A stretch of DNA of 61,582 nucleotides from Entamoeba histolytica HM-1:IMSS (GCF_000208925.1 NW_001914936.1:1-61582); one strand, 5' to 3'. Shown: positions 10,441-22,876, numbered from the stretch's first letter. Numbers and translations are program-made. Notes: generated by a model from the letters alone, not told the origin.

Positions 10441-10458
10441 TTTTTTATTTCTAAACAA
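10441..10458. repeat. Target-site duplication, right copy
   Basis: Exact partner of 10310-10327. Confidence 0.8.
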
Positions 10459-10518
10459 GAAAAGAATCAAAAAAAAAAGAAACATTATATTTAAAATAAA
10501 TTGAAAGAACTAATTTAT

Positions 10519-12926
10519 TTATTTAGAAGAAGTAAACCAAGGAATCACTAATTCAATAAGAGAAGGAATTTTTGAAGTAAAAAATAAATATTGAATTGGT
10601 TTTGTTGTTATATTCTTAAATTCAGGAGTATCCATAATAGAACGAAGAATATCAGCATTAGCTCTACTCATATGAGCAAAAGAAAAATGAGTAATACGAT
10701 CATTAATTGGAGGTAAAATAAAAGGGTCAATTTTATTTTGAATTAAAGAAACAATTTGTTGAGGTTTTGAATTTAAAAATTGTTGAAAAGAAGATTGAAT
10801 AGTTTCTTCAGACATTCCCCAAATAGTATATAAAGCATTAAAACAAAACATACTTTTAGTAGAAATATTTTTAATAATAATTTCTTGTAATACTTTAGAA
10901 TTAATTAATTTCATTGGAGAAATTAAATCAAATAATGGAGATGAAATATAAATTGGTTTAATATTATTCTTCTCAAAAATATTTTGATCAATAAAATGAG
11001 AATTAAATGGATGAAGAAAAACAAAAGCTTCTTTATGTTGTTTTAATTGAAGTTTTTCACGAGTTTGATTTACTTTTTTAATAAATTGTTCATTAAACCA
11101 TTTCCAAAGAAATTGTTTAGTAAATTGAAAATCATCACCAATTTCAAAACAGTTATTAGGATAAATCAATGATAATTGTTCTGAAGTAAATTTATCACAA
11201 CAAGTAATAGTTTGAATTATTTCTCCTCTTGCATTAATACAACCAATAATACAATCATCAAAACTATCACGTGTTCTTTGAACAGGATCAGATGTTTGTG
11301 AATAAGTAAATATTTCTGTTTCATTAAGAGATAATGAATTATATTCAATTCCTATTTGATCAATACAATAAATAAGTTCTAAAAATGGTTGAATTTGTAA
11401 TATATTAAAAATTGAATAATCAAATAATTGAATTGTTTTTTCACATTCTTCTTTCCAAGATTTATCATATTTTAATTTAATTAATTTAACTCTTTGAAGA
11501 GTAATTCCATGTTCTTTAAGATCTTTAATAATACTTGATTTTTCAACACCATTTTGTTTTGCAAGTGAATTAACAATATTTCCTCCAATATGATTTCCTT
11601 TTGATTTATTTAACATAAATTCTTCAACACCATTTTTAATTTGAATAGAATAATGTGATTTTCTATTCTTTTTTGATGTTTCACTTAGTCTTGATTTTTT
11701 TTCAATTTTTTGTTTATTAATAAGTTCTTTCTGTGGTGTTTGTTGTTGTGTTACTTTACTTAAATGTTTTTTTCTTTCATTTGGTTTTTTAAACATTTTT
11801 TTAATTTCAGGATATTCTGATTTATTAAAAAATGCAATACTCCAATGTTTAATATCATTTTTAGATTCATTACATCTATCAAAAAATGATTGAACATTCA
11901 TACGTAAAAAATTAAGTGAAGAGTTAAATATATTAACAGGAAAATGAGAAATCCATTCATTTGCTAATAAATTTAAAGGATGACGAAGATTAAAACCTTC
12001 CATAGGAGAAACGATAACTTTAATTTTATTTTCTTTAAGATCATTTAAAACAGGTTTAATATCATTATAATAAAATGTATTAATAACAAAAGCACAAAAT
12101 CCTTCATAATTGTTTTGTTTTCTAAGTTGATGAATATGAGGAATAAATATTTTTTTTATCCATTCTATTATATCATTTCCATTAAATATTCCTTTTTCTG
12201 TTTTAACAAAAANNNNNNNNNNNNNNNNNNNNNNNNNNNNNNNNNNNNNNNNNNNNNNNNNNNNNNNNNNNNNNNNNNNNNNNNNNNNNNNNNNNNNNNN
12301 NNNNNNNNNNNNGTTTTAACAAAAAATGCAGATGTTTTATATAATTCTTCATTTATTTTTGAATAATTATTTCCATTAATTGCAAATATTGGTGTTAACA
12401 TAAAACCATCACCTGAACAACAACAATAAATATTTGATAAATGTGATGTTCTTCCAAATAACTGTGGTTTTTTATTTAAACAAAAACAATTAAATTGTTT
12501 TCTATGATATAATTGAACTCCAATTTCTTCTGTTAAAAAAATATATTGAAGTTCAATTCCATGTACTTGTTTTTTAATAAAATTAATTTCTTTTATTGAT
12601 TCTTCATCTGAAAGTATATTTAAATATGGATATGCTGATATTTGTTTAAGTCCAACACTTGAAATATATTTAACAATATTTGGTTGATTATAATTTAAAT
12701 CTTCTAATATTGATCTTACTAATTGTGGTGTAATAATACCTCCTTTTTCTTCTATTTCTTTTACTTCTTCAATAAGTATTTTATCTGATTCTGTAAATTC
12801 ATTTATTGGTTTTGTAATAATTTCTTCATGTTTACTTTCATTTGTTGTTATTGGTTGTTCTATTGTATTACTTTGAAATGATGAAAACTCTGTTTCAGAT
12901 GATAAATTAACAGACTCTTCTTCCAT
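10519..12926 (-). CDS. Tandem DDE-transposase-like protein (spans an artificial gap)
   Basis: The run of 100 N at 12213-12312 is flanked on both sides by the same 13 bases (GTTTTAACAAAAA). Collapsing that overlap gives one open frame of 2295 nt (764 residues) from the ATG at 12926 to the stop at 10519. Each half looks like a helix-turn-helix-like region followed by a degenerate DDE (Tc1/pogo-type) RNase-H fold. The first core has IELQYIFLTEEIG, then CCCSGDGFMLTPIFAINGN, FCAFVINTFYYNDI and KVIVSPMEGFNLRHPLN. The second has LIYCIDQIGIEYN, DDCIIGCINARGEIIQT, AFVFLHPFNSHFI and KPIYISSPLFDLISPMK. Most catalytic acidic positions are replaced, so transposition activity is unlikely. I infer a domesticated, internally duplicated transposase, possibly a DNA-binding protein. 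The fold assignment is by pattern only. Confidence 0.55.
12213..12312. other. Assembly gap (100 N) with overlapping flanks
   Basis: The gap has the nominal length of 100. The 13 bases before it (12200-12212) equal the 13 bases after it (12313-12325), so the two contig ends overlap and no sequence is probably missing. Confidence 0.85.
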
Positions 12927-13010
12927 TATTTTTTCAGTTTTGAATATTTCTAGTTTTTTCTTTTCAATTGAATAATCCAAAAATAAAAGAAAAACTTGAA
13001 AAAGAATTTT

Positions 13011-13217
13011 ATGCAAACTTCTCCTCTTCCTATCTCTTCTCTTAATTCTCAAATAAATAAATTAAATACTTCTCTTGATTCAATTTTTATTCAATTTAAA
13101 AAAGATGAACATATTATTTTAATTAATTCTCCTAATCAATGGTCAACTATGGATGAAAGAAAAACTTATCGTGACATTTGTGACTGGGCATTTACTCCTT
13201 CAAATATTCATTTTTAA
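13011..13217 (+). CDS. Small hypothetical protein, head-to-head with the DDE-like gene
   Basis: A 68-residue frame starts MQTSPLPISSLNSQ (an upstream Met at 12996 is also possible) and ends CDWAFTPSNIHF. The codon choice (TCT, CTT, AAA, GAT) resembles neighbouring real genes, and the composition is balanced, unlike shadow frames. Only 84 bp separate it from the ATG of the divergent DDE-like gene, so they would share a bidirectional promoter. I do not recognise a domain. It could also be the first exon of something larger, but no GTTTG donor is evident before the stop. Confidence 0.5.
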   Translation: MQTSPLPISSLNSQINKLNTSLDSIFIQFKKDEHIILINSPNQWSTMDERKTYRDICDWAFTPSNIHF

Positions 13218-15657
13218 AATTTATTTTTTTCTTATTTTAAAATTTTTTTTTATTATTTTACTTCTTCTTCTTTTTTTTTTCAGTTTCTTGTTTTTTATTT
13301 AATTTTGTCTTTTTATTTTGAAAACATTCATAATATTATCCTCTTTTTTTAATAACTCTCATCAAAAACATTAAAAAAAATTGGTTTGTAACTTCATATT
13401 TATATTTAACTTTCTCCTTATGTTTTTATTTTTAATGTTAATTAATGAATAATAAATATAATATAATTTCAAATTAAATAGTATTAAAGCTAAATGTTTC
13501 TATTCTAACATAAATTTGTTATTCAATGTTTTATTCTTATTTTTATTAATTAATGTTAAATTATTCTTAAAATACGTCATGTGTTATTACTCAAAAGATT
13601 TATTGAAACAATAAAATTAATGATAAAATTGAATTGTTATTAAGTTAGTTGTTCATTTAAATAAGTTTAAACATATTTATTAATCATTTTTAGAACATTA
13701 CAATTACTTTTTGAATAATATTTCTTAATCTCAAAAATAAACAACTTCATTTGATTTATACCATTAAAAAAACAGTCAAACTATAAAAGCTATTCTTTTT
13801 TTTTTCAAATAATTAATAAATTAAATAAGTTACATTCATTTCATTAAAAGAGATAATCCAATTGAATATAATGTTCTTATTTGGTCATATTCATATTTTT
13901 TATTTAAATTTTATGAAATGAATATAATTGATATATGTTTAAGAAGTTGTTTATAGAGTTATAATATAGTTTCACAACAATAATAAATAATATTATTCGC
14001 ATTTTTACAAATTAATTAAATATCACATACTTTAAAAAAAAAAATAAAAAGTAGATATTCAATCAAATTAATTTTATCAAATAATAATGTTAAACCTATG
14101 GGATGTGATGTTATTTGTGAAAGTAAAACCATTGACTATATTTTTTTGTATAGTTCTCAAGTAATAGAAATTAGTTATTATTATTTTTAATAAACTACTT
14201 TGTAATTGTTAATAAACTTACTTTTAACCCATCACATGACTTAATAAATTCATGAAAACCCCGTTGAGTATTAAATAGAATATAAAAGATAAATACTATT
14301 TATCTTTTTTTACATTAAGTAGAAGAATTGAATAATAACACAACAAATATTAAAGTCAATATCTATACCAAAAATAGATTTAATAAGAATTTACAATTTA
14401 AATTTACATTGAAATTTCATTCGATATATTTTTATATGTTTTTGAATTATTTTTTTTGTCTATATTTCCTGATGAATTTGTGTATTTTTTTATAGATTAA
14501 GAAAAATACTGATAATTAAATATAAAAAATTGCTGTCTTTATTTTGTGAGTTATTTACAATGTACGTTTTTAAAACTGAATTGTTAATTTTTTAATAGAT
14601 GATTGATTTGTATTAGGTTAAAGAAAAACATGTTCTAAAGGTATAGAACATAACAAAAGATGAATGGAAATATTGTTATGTTATTACAATTTACAATTAA
14701 AAAAAAGTATTGAGGTTTTTGGGTAAGTTTTATTCTTCTCATACAAATTATATTTTTCTAAAGGTATCACTAAAAATAATTAATGAATTACTTAAAAAAC
14801 AAACCAAACACAATTTTAAGTGAATATAATGAAAATAATTTATTTAACCATTTTTATTATTAAACGTGAGAATATTCAAATATTTTATAATAAAAAAAAT
14901 GGATGGTATTCAAGACAACATATTCATAAATTTGATGAAAAAAAGCTAAAAATATCATTATTACTTTAAATGGTTTTATTTAAATCTATTCCAATTTTGG
15001 TTCAGTTAATCTTTAATAAATTATCATCATTCAAGTAGTCTAAAATTAATTAAAGACATACTTTTTTATTATCCACTTTAACTTAAATAAATAGATAAGA
15101 TTCTATACACTGACAAAGACATTTACATTTAATTAACTTTTTTTATTAGGTATTGTTCATTTTCTCTTTAAGACTAACAATAATTTCTTTAATAAACCAA
15201 ATTCAATTCTTTTTTAGTGTAATATTTGAGAAGAATTGAAATGTACTAAATAATATATCCAAAATAATACGATTATTAAATCAGTATGAATGTAAAAATA
15301 AAGAATAAATGACTTTCTCTTTGATTAATTTAGAACACAAAAACCTGGAGAATAAACAAAAGAAGAGTCAAGCATAAGACTCAATAAGAATTTATTTATT
15401 TCCTATTTTTCAAAAATAAAAGAAGCGAAAATAAATTTAGAAAAAAGAAGAGATAGAATTAAAAAAAAAGATTCAATATTTCTCAATCAAAAAGAAGGAA
15501 AGGAACTAACGCTAAGACAATTCAAAAAATATAATCTTTTGTTAAGAAATTACTTTAATGAAGAATAACACAAAAAAAAAACATAAAAAATCAAATTAAA
15601 AAATAACAGAGTGAAGAATTAAAGTTACATGAAAATTTAAATGGTATACACAACAAA
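13218..15657. other. AT-rich desert, no protein gene seen
   Basis: About 2.4 kb with no credible reading frame. The only departure from background is 14090-14312, which is somewhat less AT-rich and holds an inverted 8-mer (ATGTGATG near 14102 and CATCACAT near 14229). It ends in a hairpin (AAAGATAAA, TACTA loop, TTTATCTTT) followed by a T run. That might be an RNA gene end but I cannot name one. Confidence 0.5.
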
Positions 15658-15990
15658 TTATAAAAAATAAGGAGCTGGATAAAGACTTGAGTCTTTAATT
15701 GTTTCTATCCAGTAATAAACTCTCTCTTCTTTATCTTCATTTGAAAGAAATCCAAACCCATGAGAACATAAATTCTTTTTTGTTAATCTTTGACGAGTAA
15801 ATGGTTCAGAAGATATAGAACGTTTTGGTTTATATTCTGAAATGTAATTTACTTTATCTTCACTAGGAGAGGATGACCTTTTATTAAAACTTCCTTCAAC
15901 AAAAGTTTCAGAAAGAGTAACAAGAGGGAATTTTGTATGGTAATGAGGACAATTAGGTAATTCAACAAGTTTGGATAATGTTGGTTGCAT
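15658..15990 (-). CDS. Small hypothetical protein
   Basis: This 110-residue intronless frame reads MQPTLSKLVELPNCPHYH... and ends YYWIETIKDSSLYPAPYFL. It is Ser/Lys-rich in the middle (SFNKRSSSPSEDK and KRSISSEPFTRQRLTKK), which suggests phosphorylation sites, and has no signal peptide or membrane segment. An initiator-like AAAATTCATT is present on the minus strand at about 16003-16012, a typical distance upstream of an Entamoeba start codon, which supports expression. I do not recognise the family. Confidence 0.65.
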   Translation of the reverse strand: MQPTLSKLVELPNCPHYHTKFPLVTLSETFVEGSFNKRSSSPSEDKVNYISEYKPKRSISSEPFTRQRLTKKNLCSHGFGFLSNEDKEERVYYWIETIKDSSLYPAPYFL

Positions 15991-16651
15991 AATAAATATT
16001 TGAATAATGAATTTTAAGATAAATGCTTTAATATCTTGTGAGAAAGAGTTTTAATTCTCTGTTAAGTTCAAACGAAAAGAAAAAGGAAAGGTTTTTGAAT
16101 TTGATTGTTTAAAAAAAAAAAATTTTGAGAAATTTGTCATCTGTAAGTAATTTTTTTAATAATTCTTCCTCAAATGTCTGATAGTAATACAAAATATTCA
16201 CTCGAAAAATGGTTTTATTTTTTTCCAATCTTTCAGAATATGACTTAAAATACTTTTTCTATTTTCAAACCAACAACCCCACAAATTAATTTTAGAACTT
16301 TCTATTTTTATTTATTAAAATTCTAAAAAAAAGGAAATGATTGCTGGAATTTAAATAATTTCTTTGTATTTTATTTTCTTCGAAAATGACTCTTTTGTTC
16401 ATTTACTTTCGATATTTATCTAATTTAAGTTTTCAACTATGGTTTTTCCTAGTTATTGGTTTCTTTTTTAGCATTTTCTATTACATTCTTTAATTTTTTG
16501 ATGTACCTAGTTAATTATCACATTTGTTATTTATTCAAGTAAAAATCTTCAAAAAACTCTCATCAGCACTTATGTTTTTAACAAAAGAAAGAGACAAATG
16601 GTAAATCAAAAAGTAGATGATGCGTTTCAAAAAAAAAAAAAGAGTAAAATA
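15991..16651. other. AT-rich intergenic DNA
   Basis: The left end holds the promoter of the small protein gene and the right end the 3' flank of the DnaJ gene. No further gene is visible. Confidence 0.5.
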
Positions 16652-17934
16652 CTAGTCAATTTCGAATAAATTCAACAAAGGCACTAAGAAACAACACATG
16701 AAAGGTCCTAATGCTATGCTGAATAATAATGAAATAGCTCCAACTAAAATTAATGGAATAAGTGCAATAGAATAACTATATGAATGTCTAACACCAATAT
16801 CTAAAGTCAATAATACCAATTGACAAATCAAAAATATAGTAGAGACACAATTGAAAATAAAAGAAATAATAGTAAAGTTAAAGTCTTTGAAAGAAGAATA
16901 GACACAACTCATTACAAAATAGAAAATACCAACTATCATAACGGTTAAACAATCATGTTGTGGGTCATTACCTGCTAATCCAATGGAAGTAATAAAAATA
17001 ATTGAAAGGGCTGAAGTTAATGTATTTAACATAAAGTTTAATATAATAGTTTTAGTACTTCTTTTAACTTGAACAGTTTCACCATTTTCATTTGTAATTT
17101 CAGCAGAAAAACAATCATCAATAATACTTGCAATCCATTGTAATACAACTCCAATAAAATAAGGAATTAACCAAACAAAATAATTACTGTCTTCATTGTC
17201 TTTATCAACTCTAACAAAGAATAAAATAAATCCAATCCAATTTATAATATGTCCAGTCCCACCAAGAAGTTTAGATAATCTTTTTGAATAATAAGGGAAT
17301 GACAAAAAATATAAAATATCAATAGGAACATTAACAGCAGAAAAGCTCCACTCTGTATTTAATTCTAATTTTACTATAAGTAGTACAATCCATAAACAAA
17401 ATACAATACTTAATATTATTAATATAAAGTCTAATAAAAATAATCCACATTGAATAAATGGTTTCACTTTTTTAACAACTTCTGCAATTGCTAATCCTGA
17501 TGTTCCAAATATATCATATAACTTTCTTTTTTTTTCATCATGAAGCACATTATAAGCTGTATTAATTATATTAAACTAATTTATTAAAAGTCTACTCTTC
17601 TTTGTGTTATAATTTAATTAAACTTTTATCAAACTTTATCTTCTGCATTTGGATCTCTTGTTTTATCAGGATGATATTTTAACGCTAGTTTACGGTATGC
17701 TTTATTAATTTCATTTTCTGACGCATTTTTATTAACTCCTATAACACTATAGTAATCTTCTATATTACTAAAATTTGGTTCTTCATAATCTCTTATCATA
17801 TCTTCTTCTACATTAGATGGAACAGAAATAGCAACTTGTTGTAATTGTTGTTCGTTTCTATTTATTAGCGGTTGCCGTTCAATTACATTGTTATTGAATA
17901 ATTTTTCACTTTCTATTATGTTTTCTTCACTCAT
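16652..17934 (-). CDS. DnaJ-domain multi-pass membrane protein (one intron)
   Basis: Exon 1 is 17635-17934 and exon 2 is 16652-17575; the 59-nt intron (17576-17634) runs GTTTGA...TAG on the minus strand. The 407-residue product starts with a polar N-terminus, then a J domain split by the intron. The HPD motif is intact ([19 protein letters not shown]), joined to [20 protein letters not shown]. The remainder contains about eight hydrophobic segments beginning [19 protein letters not shown]. The layout is that of Entamoeba J-domain proteins whose membrane part resembles the TMEM185-like family; that membrane-family assignment is tentative. It would recruit Hsp70 to an internal membrane. The splice restores the J domain exactly, so the gene model is firm. 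Confidence 0.88.
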
Positions 17935-20300
17935 ACTATCTAAATTTTATTTTTTAGTTTATTTTATTTCTTCATTCTTATTTTTTTCTTAATTATTTCT
18001 TATTTTTTTTTCTTTGTGTTTTTCATCTTCTAACCCCTTTTTCCTTTGTATTTCATCTATCATTATTATTACTATTGTTATGCTATTTATTGCTATTGTC
18101 ATTTCTTTTTTTTTTATTGTGTGGCATTGTTTTTCTATGTCTTGTTTGCATTTCTTTATAATACACATTGTTATTACACAATAACCATGACATAAAAATT
18201 TGTTATATTTCCTGCATTGGAAAATGAACTGCAATCATTAAAACTTAAATCCTTAATTAATAAGGTAAAGTCTTATAATGAAATTGTTTCAATCGTCTTA
18301 TTAAAAATTTTATTCAAAGTTTTTCTATTTGGATGTTTTTGATACTTTTTTTGTTGAAGTGCGGTTGTTAAAATACTATAAAATATTAAAATTTCATTGA
18401 GCTGTATCTTTAAAACAAAAACAATTAATATTCTTTTAGTGTAAAGTATATTCATTGAAGAAATGGTAAAACACATTCTCATCAAATATAACCATTTTAC
18501 AAATAAAGAAATGAAATATAAATTTATTGAAGAATGAAATAAGCCAAATGAACAAAAATAACATTTATGTTACAATAAATTATCTAATACATACAAATTT
18601 GATGATAAGAAAGTAAAAATACATTTCAATGTGAATTAGTGTCAATGATACAGGTATTGAATATATTATTTGTTATATTTTGAATGACTTAAATGAAGAA
18701 AGAATGAAAATATTTAATAATAAACAATTAATTCAATAGAATGAATGAAGAAATAGAGAAGATATAAAATGAAACAAATCTTAATACAATAAGTGTTTTG
18801 ATTTATGAAATATTGAATAATTATGTGATAAATCAATTATATTTATTTCATTTGTTTTAGTTAATTTAACAAAAGAAGAAAATAATATTACCTATTAATT
18901 CAAACAATTTTCATTGTAATTTATATATACAATTAAATACAAATATTGTCATTTGAAATGTTCAGAAATTATATTATATTTGATGATTTGAATAATATTA
19001 AAATAATATATTCATTTTCATAATGTAATTTAAATGAGGTATTATCATTCATATCACAAATGTCATTGAATAAATTGTAATTCAACAATAATTGTTTTGT
19101 AATTGAAAGAGAATTGAAATATTCATTCTAAATAATTCATTTTATTGCATTAAATATTATTTTATATCATAATATTGTTGATGTTTTGTTATTCAATTCT
19201 TTTTCTTGTTCCTTTATAATTTAAATATATTCTATTTTGATTATTTCATTGTAGTTGAATATTTCATCGTTTTGTGTTATTATATTTTCATTCATTTCAT
19301 CAAGTATCTTCTTCATTTCCAATCCATTTTATTAACAGCTCTCATTTTATAGTTTATGTATTGTTCATTTCTTCATTATCATACTTGTACATTAAACTTA
19401 TTTCTTTTGTTAATGTCTTTTAAATATTTGAATATGAATATGTCAAAATGCCTTATTTTATGAATATTGGTTGTATTTCTTTCTCATTCATTGTAGATAT
19501 ATCTCAATTTTTACATGAATATTATTGGTATATACTACATTATTCTTCTGTATTTTTTCATTGTTGTTTATAACAATTGATATTATCATTTATTCATTAA
19601 GACATTGAATAATACATAATTATTCTATTCTTTTCATAACTATATTAACAAACTGATGACTACCATTACATTGATGAGATAATTCAACATTATTAACATC
19701 AATAACAAATGTATTAAAATGATGAAAATGAAATGATAATAATATAAGAATAATTTTTATTTAATATAATTTCATTAATATTGTAATAAATCATGATAGT
19801 TGTACCATCTATTTAATTTAAACATGATAGTTGTATTTAAGTGAAATAAGTAATTTCATAAAAATATTTAACTTGTTTTAATTTGGTGGTTGATGACTAT
19901 TGGTTGTAAAGAAAATAATAAAAACAAATTGTAATGCTATTAATGATCATTTGAATAGAATGGAATTATATACTATCTCTGAAAATTGGTTTAATAAAAA
20001 AATACATTTTATCATTGAGACAAAATAGATTTTATTGATAAAAAGTAAAAACATAAAGAATAATTTACATTCACCTATATTCTCTTTAACTTTTCTTGTA
20101 ATAGGTTATAACAAAGTGTATAAAGAGTCATAAGTTATAAATAATAGAGAGAGACTGTGGGTTATAGTTTCTATGAATCTTTAATATGTATTAGAATTAA
20201 AAACTTAATAAAGGTATGTATTGATAATAGTCTTTGTTATTATAGTACTTCATTTGTTTATAAAATTAAAACGTACAGTACAATAAAAAATCATATCAAG
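17935..20300. other. AT-rich intergenic DNA, no gene seen
   Basis: About 2.3 kb of AT-rich sequence. Short frames near 17989-18234 and 18273-18485 have biased, low-complexity composition and no start context, and I treat them as chance. No RNA gene or element terminus was found. Confidence 0.55.
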
Positions 20301-22337
20301 TTAATAATCACTAAGCTTCATTAATGTCATAACACATCTTTGATCTTTGTGAAATTCATATTTAATTGTTTGAGAGTAATGAAGTAATTTCAATATTGAA
20401 GATAGACTCCTCATTTTAGCAAGATTTAAATAACGTTTTTGAGGATCTGTAAAAGTATCTTGTTCATTAATATTAACAATATCATGCATCCAAAGAGATA
20501 AAATTGGGATTTTAGGAAATGCCTTATTTTCAAAACTAATACGATAATTATTAAAATTTCTACTAATAGAATATATTTCTTGAAGTTTTTCAAATGTTTG
20601 AATATGTTTTTTCTCAATTTTCTATAGAATTAGAATCAACAAAATTTCTAAATATACAGTCTTTTATAAAACAGAATAAAAACAAACATTCCAAAGTTCA
20701 GAACATTGAGAAAAAGAAGTGGATAAACAAGAGAATACTAAATATGACATATTAAAGTCACTCTCCTCAAAACATTCTTTAGCTATTTTAATAGATTTTT
20801 TAATACTTTTTTTAGTTGATTCATTACAAGTGATATCAATAAAAATGTCTTCAATACATCTCATCGCTTTAATATATCTTTCTAATGTTCCTTCTTCATT
20901 ATGAAGATAAAGATCATATTTCATTACTTGAGAAAGAACTTCTTGATCAAAAATAATTAATTGTTGAGTAAAAAAAGAAGTTTTCATTGAGCTAAAATAA
21001 TATTTGATAGAATCAATAGTTTCATTAATCTCTTTAACATTTTTAAGAGTATTTTTAGTTCTAACAATACTCATTCTTTTTTCATCAAATAATTGATTTA
21101 CATGTTTAATATCATAAGGAGATAATTTGGATAAACTTGTACGAGGTTGAGAATATTGTTTTAATAATAAAGGTAATTCTTTTTTAAATTTAGTAGTTAA
21201 TAAAGAACTTCTTTGAATCACAGCATTGATTCTATTAAATAAATAAGAGCATTCTTCACGAATAGCATTTCCCATAATATTAATCCAACAAATAATCATT
21301 TTTTCAAATCTACTAATACCGAAAATCATCCAATCTTTAGAAACATTAATGTTTTTAGAATCTTTTTCAATTCCATCAAGAATTTTAATAAAATTTTCAA
21401 AAGTAGTTTGAAAATCACAAATATAAGGAGTAAATGCAATATAATCCTCCATAAATTGACCAATTTGTTGAATTCTTGAAAAAATCATTTGTAACATAAC
21501 TTCATTACTACAGTGAGTAATAATTAATGACCTTCCTTCTAAAGTATAGAAAGGTTCTCTTGACTGTAAATCGAATACATCACTTTCTTTTTGTTTACAT
21601 AGTTCAAGAAAAGTACCTAATTTAATAAATAAATCAACTCCAAATGTTCTCATAAATCCACCTGAAATCATAATTTTACAAATAATTTGAATATTATTTT
21701 CATTAACATCTTTTATTTTTTTAAGTATTTTAATAAAACAACGAAGTAATTCACAATGAGTGATTTCCATTGCATGAACACAAATTCTACAATTTACTAT
21801 ATCTTGTTCATCAAATGGAATTTTAACTTTACTACATCTTGTTTCATCTTCAAAAAAGAAAATACTATGTTTATAACATTTTAAAACAACTTGTCCAAAT
21901 TTTGTTTTTAATTCTTTTTCACCTTTAGTTTGTTTCCAAAAATCTGCTTTAGGAATTATTTTATTTAAAAGAATTAAAACATCTTCTTCCATTAATGTTT
22001 CATTAAAATCTTTTTCTTCAATCATTTCATGTGCTAAATCCATTAATGGTATTGGAATTGTTTCTTGAAGTGAAATTGGTTCAATTTCATTTCTTTTTAA
22101 TACAGGTGATATTTTAATAACATCAGTTAATTTTTTAATAGTATTTCTTCTTCTTGGTGATTCATTTTCATTTAATCCTTCATTTAAAAATAATGGACTT
22201 GACTTTTTATCAAAAGATGCATTTCTTGTTTGTGAAAATGTACGACCTCTCTTTTTAAATGATGGTGATAGTGGTCCTGTAGGACTTACAGGTTCAAGAT
22301 ATACTTCTTGATTATTATTTCCTTTAGGTACACTCAT
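20301..22337 (-). CDS. RasGEF-domain guanine nucleotide exchange factor (one intron)
   Basis: Exon 1 is 20688-22337 and exon 2 is 20301-20621; the 66-nt intron (20622-20687) runs GTTTGT...TAG on the minus strand. The protein has 656 residues. The N-terminus is Ser/Pro-rich, and the middle is helical with RasGEF_N-like character. The catalytic CDC25-type domain is at the C-terminus: FFTQQLIIFDQEVL, then KECFEESDFNMSYLVFSCLS before the intron and SISRNFNNYRISFENKAFP, IPILSLWMHDIV and KRYLNLAKMRSL after it. It should activate Ras or Rap GTPases in actin and phagocytic signalling. Without exon 2 the catalytic domain would be cut in half. A GAAC-type promoter element is upstream. Confidence 0.88.
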
Positions 22338-22370
22338 TTTATTTGTTAAATTTAAATTTGTTATTTAAGA

Positions 22371-22378
22371 AGTTCATT
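22371..22378 (-). promoter_or_regulatory. GAAC-type core promoter element
   Basis: AATGAACT on the minus strand matches the Entamoeba GAAC element and lies 34-41 bp upstream of the RasGEF start codon. Confidence 0.5.
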
Positions 22379-22594
22379 TCTTTTTGGGTTTCACTGAACA
22401 AAAATTCATTTAACGTCCAAAAGACTTTTCTTTTTTATAATTCTGTTGAATAGATTTTTGTATATTTTAAAAAATGTTATAAGAAAGGAAAATGTTTTTA
22501 ATAAAAGACTCTATCAATTCATTATATTTCTATTATCTTATTATTAAAGAGAAAATTATTCCAAAAATTATATCATTCTTGTAAGATTTTCTCT

Positions 22595-22623
22595 TTATCT
22601 TCTTTCATCCGATAAGAAGATAA
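22595..22623. repeat. Perfect 10-bp inverted repeat between divergent genes
   Basis: TTATCTTCTT at 22595-22604 is followed after 9 nt by its exact complement AAGAAGATAA at 22614-22623. It sits between the RasGEF and receptor-kinase starts and might be a dimeric protein-binding site. Confidence 0.4.
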
Positions 22624-22876
22624 AAAAGCTAACTCTTCTATCCATACTTGGATGATTGTTTTTTTTTGTTTCTTTTTCAGTTCTCTTTATATCTTCGAAA
22701 CCCTAAAATAAAAATAGAAAACTATTTTTATTTTTTGTTTTTTAAATTTATTGAAAAAAAAAATGGTTAAGAAAGAAGAATTTCAAGCAAAATACAATAC
22801 GATTCTATTTATATATTTTTTAAATAATTTCATTGTGTTATTCATAGAAGAACTTATTTTTTTTAAACAGAAGAAA

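Larger units (their letters stand above)
22338..22876. other. Divergent promoter region of RasGEF and CXXC receptor kinase
   Basis: This region separates two genes that face away from each other. It holds the GAAC-like site at 22371-22378 and a perfect 10-bp inverted repeat at 22595-22623. The short frame starting at 22751 merges with the kinase signal peptide but is not needed to start it. Confidence 0.55.

Noticed and set aside
17989..18485. Two short minus-strand frames upstream of the DnaJ gene
   Set aside because: Low complexity, no initiator context, no recognisable pattern, embedded in AT-rich intergenic DNA.
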